From contig JAHQWS010000324.1 in the NCBI GenBank assembly GCA_029856295.1, positions 1 through 13,349 of the forward strand: a stretch of DNA of 13,349 nt, read 5' to 3'. The first letter of the stretch is position 1; every line of letters starts with the position of its first letter. Below the pieces are notes generated by a model, which did not search any database, was not told where the DNA came from, and saw nothing but the letters and a program-made list of their open reading frames with translations. The DNA comes from Promethearchaeia archaeon. Its GTDB lineage: Archaea; Asgardarchaeota; Lokiarchaeia; Sigyniarchaeales; SOKP01. The translations under genes and the position numbers were made by a program. Of the stretch, positions 7,743 through 13,349 are shown in pieces.

Positions 7743-8777
7743 TTAATCTAATTTTTTTCCTGCTCCTCCATGTGTGAGTTCTTCACCTAATGCCACACGC
7801 ACGAGGTTGCTCAAGATATATGGCTCCATTCCCTGTGCTTTTGCTCTCCCCCTATTTCCCATGATACATAGTGGACATAGAAATATATATGCTTCAGCTC
7901 CTGCCTCTTTCGCATCCATTAAGTTTTTCATCCGCCAACTGTTTTCTTCTTCTGCCGAAACATTCTCCATTGCTGCTTGGATTCCCCCACAGCATAGGGC
8001 ACTTTCTTTATCATATTTTCTTTTAACTCTTTCAGCTCCAATTAATTCAAATAACTCATCAAGAATTTTATCTTTTTCAAAGGTATATCTTGAAGCGCAT
8101 GGCTGTTGATAGGCAATCTTTATGTTAAGTTTATTCACTTGGTCTTGGTGTTCCTTTACATAATCTCTTAAGTATTCTATAATATGAATCGGTTTAAATG
8201 GCAGACTAATATCGAATTCTTTAACTTTATTTACTAACGTTGCATAACAATCATCATGAAAGAGTATTATCTCGTCAGCCTCAGTTGCAGCCAGATTATC
8301 TACAAACCTTTGAATATTTATTTTATTAACTAAGCTAGGTCTTCCCGTATGAACCATCCCTATCCAGCAAAAATAATCTCCTCCCTTAAGAAAAGTCAAC
8401 CCATCGTAGAGTTGGCCTTCAAATACACCAGGTAACATATCTCCAAATAAGCAAAGATTCATAACAGGCTTATCTGGCTCGCCTTTTATAATTTTTGACG
8501 GTGTTTTTGTACCCATGTCGAACATTTTTAAAATTCTTTTAGCAAATTTAAAAGTTCCTGTCTCTTCCTGCCTTACATTGATTAAATCAAATGGATTTGC
8601 TCCTTCTGGACAGTACATATTACACGCAGCACATGTAATGCATTCAGAGGTAACTGGACTAGGTTCACCATTTATCAATTTTTGAAATTCTTCCTTAGCC
8701 TTATTTTCGGGGTATGCCAAATAATGGCATTTCATTAAACACTCTCCACAAAGAGTACATTTTTCTTCATAAAACAT
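7743..8777 (-). CDS. Fe-S oxidoreductase, 2x[4Fe-4S] ferredoxin plus CCG domain (HdrD/GlpC-like)
   Basis: Soluble electron carrier of the heterodisulfide-reductase-like (Fe-S)-binding family, 344 residues. Two ferredoxin motifs lie at the N-terminus: C7, C10, C13, C17 and C46, C49, C52, C56, each ending in the next cluster's fourth Cys as usual. Then comes a two-part CCG region. The second part is complete: QQPC (C227), LCCGG (C262, C263) and CPLC (C301, C304). The first part is altered: FCWIG has Trp where the second Cys of CCG would be, and HDDCYATL has His174 where CxxC would begin. One CCG-type cluster is therefore expected, plus two cubane clusters. The ATG has GAGG 8 nt upstream. The acyl-CoA dehydrogenase follows on the same strand, suggesting a shared redox job, for example passing electrons to quinone or a disulfide. 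No membrane segment is seen. Confidence 0.88.
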   Translation of the reverse strand: MFYEEKCTLCGECLMKCHYLAYPENKAKEEFQKLINGEPSPVTSECITCAACNMYCPEGANPFDLINVRQEETGTFKFAKRILKMFDMGTKTPSKIIKGEPDKPVMNLCLFGDMLPGVFEGQLYDGLTFLKGGDYFCWIGMVHTGRPSLVNKINIQRFVDNLAATEADEIILFHDDCYATLVNKVKEFDISLPFKPIHIIEYLRDYVKEHQDQVNKLNIKIAYQQPCASRYTFEKDKILDELFELIGAERVKRKYDKESALCCGGIQAAMENVSAEEENSWRMKNLMDAKEAGAEAYIFLCPLCIMGNRGRAKAQGMEPYILSNLVRVALGEELTHGGAGKKLD

Positions 8778-8921
8778 GATTTTTCCTCATTTTAATTTTA
8801 CGATTGGTTTTTAGTATGTAATTTAAGAGAAAGGATGTTATTTAATTTTTTTTATATGGATTTCATAAAATAATCTCATTAAAAATTTATTTTTAATACA
8901 ATTATAATAACTAAATTATAA
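8778..8921. other. AT-rich spacer upstream of the Fe-S oxidoreductase gene
   Basis: Very AT-rich DNA expected to carry the promoter of the minus-strand Fe-S gene. I see no unambiguous single TATA box, RNA gene or hairpin. With 8922-9227 it makes up the 450-nt gap between the divergent genes. Confidence 0.4.
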
Positions 8922-9173
8922 GTTTATTTTAGTTTATGGAATCTACTTAATGTAAAATATCAAACATCTAAATATTCCAGCATTCACGCCAGTTTAATTG
9001 GCATTAGCATTCTATTTACACCTATTTTTGTCGCATTTATTGCTGCAATTGATCTAACTTTAGGCTTTTATTCCGTTTCGATCGTTATGCTAATAAGTCT
9101 CGTTCCCGCTGCCATTTTTATTGGTAAAATTCATAAAGAGCAAAATCCTCTTTCGATAAAGATTTTAAATTAA
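8922..9173 (+). pseudogene. Possible remnant of a small two-helix membrane protein gene (no standard start codon)
   Basis: From the in-frame stop at 8919-8921 to the TAA at 9171-9173 runs an 83-codon open frame that looks like protein. A polar lead ending SKYSSIHASL is followed by hydrophobic GISILFTPIFVAFIAAI, then YSVSIVMLISLVPAAIFIG and a basic tail (KIHKEQNPLSIKILN). The codons are richer in GC than the flanks. No ATG, GTG or TTG precedes the first membrane segment in this frame; the only in-frame ATG lies in helix 2. An ATG at 8936 is in another frame and reaches a stop after four codons. A one-base shift between 8939 and 8948 would join the two, so a frameshifted or decayed gene fits. 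It could also start at a rare codon, or be chance. I do not recognise a family. Confidence 0.4.
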
Positions 9174-9180
9174 AATGATT

Positions 9181-9194
9181 TTTTATAAAAATAT
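9181..9194 (+). promoter_or_regulatory. TATA-like promoter of MBL copy 1
   Basis: TTTTATAAAAATAT lies 34-47 nt before the ATG at 9228. Initiation would fall near 9212, directly before AGGAG at 9215-9219, again giving a short leader. Tentative because of the AT-rich background. Confidence 0.4.
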
Positions 9195-9227
9195 TAAACG
9201 AAATAAAAAAAATTAGGAGAAAGTGAG

Positions 9228-10115
9228 ATGGTTTTTATAAATTCCGAAGGGAAATTCAATGACAATTCTTATCTCATAGATGGTATGATATATCGATTGC
9301 CTGGACAACTTTCGCTTTATATAGTTGAAAATAAAGGAATGAGAATGATGATTGATGCGGGGGAGGAATTAGCTGCTAGAAAAATTGTTAAGAAATTAAA
9401 AGATTATGGACTCTATCCAATTCATAAAATATTGTTAACACACTCGCACTTTGACCATGTCCAAGCGATTGGAAAATTGAAAAAATTAATGAAAGAGAGT
9501 GCAATAGAAGTTTTAGCTTCAGAAAGAGCTATAGACAATCTCAAATATCCGGAAAAAATGAATGAATATTTTGGATACAGCGTCGATCCAATTGAAAATG
9601 TTATACCTTTAAAAGAGGGGGATATAATTGATTTAAATGGTTTGAAATTAGAAGTTTTAAATTTTTTTGGGCATACTCAAGACTCTATTGCCATTTTCGA
9701 TAAAAAGAATAGAAATATATTTGTGGGAGATGCTATTGTCGATAAGGTTGATCATGATACTATTATGCCTGAATTCGTGCCACCTGATTTTAATGAATCT
9801 GAATATCTTAAAACTTTGAAAAAATTAAGGAATATGAAAGATGAGTTAAATTCAATATCCTTATCTCATTTTGGAGTGTGGAAAGATGAAGATTTTAACA
9901 ACATTGTGGATAATACAGAAGATTTTCATTTGGATGTTAAAGAATCAATTATAAAATGGTACAATGAAAATCTCTCTCTAGACTATATTGCATTAAAATA
10001 TCATGAGAAATTTATTCCAGAATCTAAAATTCATACAAAGGAGAATATTCATGGATTACAATTAGAAATAGAGTGGTTTGTCGATGGTTTAAAAGCAATG
10101 GGGGTTATTAAATAA
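9228..10115 (+). CDS. MBL-fold metallo-hydrolase, tandem copy 1
   Basis: Metallo-beta-lactamase-fold hydrolase, 295 residues. The full binuclear site is visible: THSHFDH (H72, H74, D76, H77), FGHTQD (H149), VGDAI (D168) and SLSHFG (H214). The N-terminal strand is NSYLIDG (13-19), followed by GMRMMID (37-43). The third motif reads GHTQD where many relatives have GHTPG. This copy has Phe in HSHFDH; copies 2, 3 and 4 have Trp. The C-terminal region is helical, with Y-H-E-K-F-I-P and a conserved end. AGGAG lies 8 nt before the ATG. It is the first of at least four paralogs in a row and overlaps the apparent first codon of copy 2 by one base. The substrate is unknown; glyoxalase II-like or lactonase-like thioester or ester hydrolysis is possible. 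Confidence 0.92.
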   Translation: MVFINSEGKFNDNSYLIDGMIYRLPGQLSLYIVENKGMRMMIDAGEELAARKIVKKLKDYGLYPIHKILLTHSHFDHVQAIGKLKKLMKESAIEVLASERAIDNLKYPEKMNEYFGYSVDPIENVIPLKEGDIIDLNGLKLEVLNFFGHTQDSIAIFDKKNRNIFVGDAIVDKVDHDTIMPEFVPPDFNESEYLKTLKKLRNMKDELNSISLSHFGVWKDEDFNNIVDNTEDFHLDVKESIIKWYNENLSLDYIALKYHEKFIPESKIHTKENIHGLQLEIEWFVDGLKAMGVIK

Positions 10116-10117
10116 CG
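10100..10117 (+). promoter_or_regulatory. Stop/start junction of MBL copies 1 and 2 with ACG in place of ATG
   Basis: Copy 1 ends AAATAA at 10115. The base A at 10115 opens the codon ACG (10115-10117), where copies 1, 3 and 4 have ATG followed by GTA, GTT or a similar Val codon. With ATG this would be a TAATG overlap, a common coupled junction. G5 at 10100-10104 followed by TTAT resembles a Shine-Dalgarno site, 10 nt upstream. Confidence 0.5.
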
Positions 10118-10993
10118 GTATTTATAAATTCTGAAGGAAAAGTTAATGAGAATACTTATCTCATAGATGGTCAATTATTTAGAATGAAAGGATTTATGGC
10201 TGTTTATGTAATTGAGAATAAAGGTATGAGGATGATGATTGATACGTCATCATCATTAATGACCCGAAAGATTATGAAAAAAATCAAAGAATTTGGGCTT
10301 TACCCCATCCATAAATTATTATTAACCCATAGCCACTGGGATCATACAGATGGAGTAGAAAGATTAAGGGGATTACAAAACGAGGTTGAAATTGAAGTTA
10401 TGGCTTCAGAAAATGCTATAGACAACTTAAAAAATCCTGAAAGAATGAACGAGGGTCTTGAGGTTGATCCTGTAGAAAATGTCACCCCCTTAAAAGAAGG
10501 AGATACTATAGACTTAAACGGTTTAAAATTAGAAATTTTCAACTTTTTTGGCCATACCCAGGATCATATTGCTGTATTTGACGAAAAGAATAAGAATATC
10601 TTTACAGGTGATGCAATTTTAAATAGATATGATCGAGCGACCTTTAGTCCTACTTTTATGCCCCCAGATTTTAATGAGAGCGAACTCTTCAAAACTTTCG
10701 AAAAGTTAAGAGAGATGAAAACAAAGCTTAATTCCATTTCATTATCTCATTTTGGTGTTTGGGCAGGAGAAGACTGTGAAAGGATAATTAATGAAATGGA
10801 GGAGCTACATTATAAAACAAAAGAGTCAATAATTGAATGGTATAGCGAAAATCATTCACGCGATTATATAACAGCTAAATATCACGAGAAATTTATACCA
10901 AATTCAAAAATTCATACGAAAGAGAATATAGTTGGCTTAAAATGGGTAATAAATGGACTTATTATTGGATTGAAAAGTAGTGGTTACATTTAA
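10115..10993 (+). CDS. MBL-fold metallo-hydrolase, tandem copy 2 (non-ATG or lost start)
   Basis: Paralog of copy 1, 292 residues if read from ACG at 10115. Ligands intact: THSHWDH, FGHTQD, TGDAI and SLSHFG. The 23 codons before the first ATG (10184) encode VFINSEGK...NTYLIDGQLFR, clearly matching the N-terminus of the other copies, including the first beta-strand NSYLIDG. They contain no ATG, GTG or TTG, and an in-frame stop lies at 10109. Starting at ATG 10184 gives a 269-residue protein lacking that strand. I use 10115 because the reading frame is conserved up to that codon. Whether ACG is used, was misread in the assembly, or is a recent loss cannot be told. It is probably co-transcribed with copy 1. 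Substrate unknown. Confidence 0.8.
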   Translation, partial: TVFINSEGKVNENTYLIDGQLFRMKGFMAVYVIENKGMRMMIDTSSSLMTRKIMKKIKEFGLYPIHKLLLTHSHWDHTDGVERLRGLQNEVEIEVMASENAIDNLKNPERMNEGLEVDPVENVTPLKEGDTIDLNGLKLEIFNFFGHTQDHIAVFDEKNKNIFTGDAILNRYDRATFSPTFMPPDFNESELFKTFEKLREMKTKLNSISLSHFGVWAGEDCERIINEMEELHYKTKESIIEWYSENHSRDYITAKYHEKFIPNSKIHTKENIVGLKWVINGLIIGLKSSGYI

Positions 10994-11084
10994 AATTAAG
11001 ATTTAAATCAATTGAAATTTTTATAAAGAGAAGATATGAAATATAGTATAAAAAAAGATAAATAAGAATAAAAAGGAAAAATAA

Positions 11085-12020
11085 ATGATTATCGATGGAC
11101 ATTGTCATATTATTGATAAAGGCTGGTATCCTGATTCTTGGTGGTTTGGAATTGCACGATCTATTGTTCCTATATTAAAAATAAAATTTGGATTTGAATT
11201 AACCCCTCAGGAGATAATTGATAAGATATTTTCAACCATGATGGATCCTACGGGAGAAAATTTGATAAAGGAGATGGATCGTGCCGGTATTGATATGGCA
11301 GTAGTATGTGTTTTGGATTATGGATTATTCCCAGGTGAGTCTAAGGTCTCGATTGAGGAGCAGAATAAAATTCATGCCGAATTCCAGAATAGATATCCTA
11401 ACAGAATCTTAGCATTTGCAAGCATAGACCCAAATAGACCAGATGCTGAAAAAATTCTTAGGAAATGTTTTGAGGAATGGAATATGAGTGGTTTGAAGCT
11501 ACATCCTGCAACTGGATTTTATCCAAATAGTAAAGAGGCCTATAAGCTTTTAGATATAGCAAATGAGTTCAAGAAGCCAGTTATTTCCCATACCGGTCAA
11601 ATTGTTGTACCCGGGAGATCAAAGTATTGTGATCCAATCTACCTTGATGATGTTTGTGTAGATTATCCAGATCTCTGGATACAGGCAGCACATATGGGAT
11701 TCGGGTGGCGTCATCAATTATTTCACATGGGTAATACTAAACCTAATCTAATAGTTGATTACTCAGGTTGGCAAATAATGGCTGAAGAGAACTATCATGA
11801 ATTTTGTTCTACTCTGCGTTTATGTCTGGATGAGTTCACAAAAGAAAGAGTATTATGGGGGACTGATAACCCATATCTGCGGGGGGCATTGGCAGATAAA
11901 AAATGGATTAATATGATAAAGAGACTGCCTACTAAAGCTCCAGAGGGGATTAAATTCACACAAGAAGAAGTAGATCTTATGCTTGGTGGAAATGCGCAGA
12001 GAATTTTTGGGATAAAGTAA
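11085..12020 (+). CDS. Amidohydrolase-2 family metal-dependent hydrolase (ACMSD-like)
   Basis: TIM-barrel metal hydrolase of the amidohydrolase_2 group, which includes hydrolases, hydratases and decarboxylases such as ACMSD; 311 residues. The metal site is visible: DGHCHI (H6, H8) at the N-terminus, ISHTG (H169), AAHMG (H203) and LWGTDNPY (D261). GLKLHPA (136-142; K138, H140) marks strand 4, and NRILAFASIDPNRPD (106-120) is a typical strand-3 segment. The end LMLGGNAQRIFGI is the family's conserved C-terminal helix. AAGGA lies 7 nt before the ATG. It separates MBL copies 2 and 3, 91 nt after copy 2 and about 75 nt before copy 3. Its position inside the array suggests a shared substrate or a recent insertion between duplicates. 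No specific reaction can be assigned. Confidence 0.9.
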   Translation: MIIDGHCHIIDKGWYPDSWWFGIARSIVPILKIKFGFELTPQEIIDKIFSTMMDPTGENLIKEMDRAGIDMAVVCVLDYGLFPGESKVSIEEQNKIHAEFQNRYPNRILAFASIDPNRPDAEKILRKCFEEWNMSGLKLHPATGFYPNSKEAYKLLDIANEFKKPVISHTGQIVVPGRSKYCDPIYLDDVCVDYPDLWIQAAHMGFGWRHQLFHMGNTKPNLIVDYSGWQIMAEENYHEFCSTLRLCLDEFTKERVLWGTDNPYLRGALADKKWINMIKRLPTKAPEGIKFTQEEVDLMLGGNAQRIFGIK

Positions 12021-12051
12021 TAAGGTGTTTTCAAAATAAAAATTTTTAACA

Positions 12052-12070
12052 AATTCTTGTTTTCTTTTTA
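12052..12070 (+). terminator. Possible T-rich terminator after the amidohydrolase gene
   Basis: T-rich stretch with T4 and T5 runs about 35-50 nt past the amidohydrolase stop and just before MBL copy 3. It would make copy 3 separately transcribed. Weak, because a TATA-like sequence overlaps it. Confidence 0.25.
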
Positions 12071-12094
12071 TGTTTAAAAAATTGGGTGCTTGAA

Positions 12095-12994
12095 ATGGTA
12101 TTCATCAATTCTGAAGGGAAATTTAACAACAATAGTTTTCTTTTAGATGCGCAAATGTTTGGAATGAAAGGAAGTGCAGCCATTTACATAGTTGAAAACA
12201 ATGGTATTCGAATGATGATTGATACAACAACACCCGCAATGACGATCCGAAAAATTGTAGCAAAGATTAAAGAATTAAGGCTTTATCCTATCCATAAATT
12301 ATTGTTAACGCATTCCCATTGGGATCATATAGAGGGAACAGGAAAATTAAGATCATTAATGAAAGAAACTGAAATTGAAGTTTTAGCTTCAGAAAATGCC
12401 ATATATAATTTAAAGCATCCCGAAAAAATGAATAATGAATATGAAGTAAGTGTTGAACCCATAGATGATATTTCACCATTAAAAGAGGGAGATGTTATTG
12501 ATTTAAACGGGTTAGAATTAGAAGTTTTCAATTTTTTTGGCCATACTCAAGATTTAATAGCGATTTTGGATAAAAAAAATAAAAATATTTTCTCTGGTGA
12601 TGCAGTTATAAATAAATACGATCCAGACACTTTTCTTCCTGTTTTTTTATCCCATGAATTTGATGAGAGTGAACTTCATAAGACATTTGAAAAATTAAGA
12701 AAAATAAAATTTGAATTGAAAGATAAATTAAATTCTATTTGCTTAAGCCATTTTGGGGTATGGACAGATGAGGATTTTGAAAATATAATAAATGAAATGG
12801 ATGAGTTGCATTACAAAACGAAAGACTCCATAATTCGGTGGTATAACGAAAATCCATCTTTAGATTATATTACTTCTAAATATCATGAAAAATTTATTCC
12901 GAACTCAACAATATTTACAAGAGAAAAAATTATTGGTCTAAGAATATCAATGCAATGGCTTGTTGAGGGGTTGCGGATAAGCGGATTTTTGTAG
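12095..12994 (+). CDS. MBL-fold metallo-hydrolase, tandem copy 3
   Basis: Third paralog, 299 residues from the ATG at 12095. The protein begins MVFINSEGKF, as in copy 1. GGGTG at 12084-12088 lies 6 nt upstream; the in-frame GTG at 12086 is inside that ribosome binding site and is not the start. Ligands: THSHWDH, FGHTQD, SGDAV and CLSHFG. It differs from the other copies by small insertions near the GMRMMID strand (TTTPAMT) and before the last His motif (KFELKDK), and by SHEFDESE where the others have PPDFNESE. Copies 2 and 3 are close over the last third (NEMxELHYKTK, YHEKFIPNS). Substrate unknown. Confidence 0.92.
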   Translation: MVFINSEGKFNNNSFLLDAQMFGMKGSAAIYIVENNGIRMMIDTTTPAMTIRKIVAKIKELRLYPIHKLLLTHSHWDHIEGTGKLRSLMKETEIEVLASENAIYNLKHPEKMNNEYEVSVEPIDDISPLKEGDVIDLNGLELEVFNFFGHTQDLIAILDKKNKNIFSGDAVINKYDPDTFLPVFLSHEFDESELHKTFEKLRKIKFELKDKLNSICLSHFGVWTDEDFENIINEMDELHYKTKDSIIRWYNENPSLDYITSKYHEKFIPNSTIFTREKIIGLRISMQWLVEGLRISGFL

Positions 12995-13000
12995 TAGCAT

Positions 13001-13064
13001 TTTCATATTAAAAATTTTTGGTGTAATTACTGCACACAAATATTTTTATAATTTCATATTAAAA
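13001..13064 (+). repeat. Short direct repeat TTTCATATTAAAA in the copy 3-copy 4 spacer
   Basis: A 13-nt sequence occurs at 13001-13013 and 13052-13064, 51 nt apart. The spacer is very AT-rich, so it may be chance. It lies upstream of the TATA-like element of copy 4 and could be a regulator site. Confidence 0.25.
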
Positions 13065-13068
13065 CTTA

Positions 13069-13078
13069 TTTTATAAAA
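13069..13078 (+). promoter_or_regulatory. TATA-like promoter of MBL copy 4
   Basis: TTTTATAAAA lies 38-47 nt before the ATG at 13116. Initiation near 13099 would leave a short leader containing GAGGG (13105-13109), which is 6 nt from the ATG. Confidence 0.4.
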
Positions 13079-13115
13079 CTAAATTTTCAAATTAATTATT
13101 AAAAGAGGGAAAGAA

Positions 13116-13349
13116 ATGGTTCATATTGTTGAAGAAGGAAAATTTAATGCTAATAGTTATCTTTTTGATGGAAAACTTTTTCGGTTGCCTAAACATCTTG
13201 CAATTTACATAATTGAAAATGAAGGTATGCGCATGATGCTCGATACCGGCGTCCCATTAGAAACTCGAAAGATAGTAAAAAAAATAAAAGAATTAGGGCT
13301 TTATCCCATTCATAAAGTACTATTGACCCATAGCCACTGGGATCATATC
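13116..13349 (+). CDS. MBL-fold metallo-hydrolase, tandem copy 4 (cut by right window edge)
   Basis: First 78 codons of a fourth paralog, open at the window edge. It begins MVHIVEEGKFNANSYLFDG and reaches the first metal motif THSHWDH, with the first His at residue 72 exactly as in copy 1. The GMRMMLDTG segment has the classical DTG after the third strand, unlike the DAG or DTS/DTT of the other copies. Its first residues (HIVEE) depart from the FINSE shared by copies 1-3, so it is probably an earlier-diverged member. The ribosome binding site is GAGGG, 6 nt from the ATG. The array may continue to the right. Confidence 0.9.
   Translation, partial: MVHIVEEGKFNANSYLFDGKLFRLPKHLAIYIIENEGMRMMLDTGVPLETRKIVKKIKELGLYPIHKVLLTHSHWDHI

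Noticed and set aside
7774..8109. Plus-strand ORF of 111 residues
   Set aside because: Antisense shadow of the Fe-S oxidoreductase, whose frame contains the cysteine motifs.
9228..13349. Repeated sequence read as a CRISPR-like or transposon array
   Set aside because: The repeats are diverged full-length coding genes of about 900 nt, with no short identical repeats, spacers, terminal inverted repeats or transposase.

Overview
The window is AT-rich and looks like an archaeal chromosome segment. The strongest evidence is the complete archaeal DNA end-resection set HerA, NurA, Mre11 and Rad50 in one co-oriented block; HerA and NurA occur mainly in archaea. The low GC, the AidB-like acyl-CoA dehydrogenase, the CCG-domain Fe-S oxidoreductase and the expanded metallo-beta-lactamase (MBL) fold hydrolases would suit a Lokiarchaeia-like Asgard archaeon. 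That assignment is an inference from gene content; no rRNA or other taxonomic marker is present.

Layout. (1) Positions 1-5079, minus strand: herA, nurA, mre11 and rad50 in transcription order. Gaps are short (24, about 40 and 8 nt), and rad50 runs off the left edge. A TATA-like element lies just upstream of herA. (2) Positions 5080-5831: a divergent promoter region, then a 76-residue two-helix membrane protein on the plus strand, then a convergent gap with T tracts facing both ways. (3) Positions 5832-8777, minus strand: a Fe-S oxidoreductase with two [4Fe-4S] ferredoxin motifs and a CCG domain, followed by an AidB-like acyl-CoA dehydrogenase. They may form a substrate-oxidation and electron-transfer pair. 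(4) Positions 8778-9227: divergent spacer holding a hydrophobic reading frame (8922-9173) with no usual start codon, probably a gene remnant. (5) Positions 9228-13349, plus strand: four tandem paralogous MBL-fold hydrolases, the last cut by the window edge, with an amidohydrolase-2 family metal hydrolase between copies 2 and 3.

How the genes work together. HerA (hexameric translocase) and NurA (nuclease) form the resection engine that acts with Mre11-Rad50 on double-strand breaks. The Fe-S protein could take electrons from the acyl-CoA dehydrogenase, directly or through an electron-transfer flavoprotein not seen here. The MBL/amidohydrolase array looks like a lineage-specific expansion of hydrolases on related substrates. 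The substrate cannot be read from the sequence.

Most notable: MBL copy 2 keeps a fully conserved N-terminal reading frame, but the codon where its paralogs have ATG is ACG, exactly at the stop of copy 1 (TAACG where TAATG would be expected). It is either a non-canonical start, a sequence error, or a recent start-codon loss. Several other starts here (mre11, nurA, the small membrane gene, MBL copy 3) are easily misplaced because a GTG or TTG lies in or next to the Shine-Dalgarno sequence.
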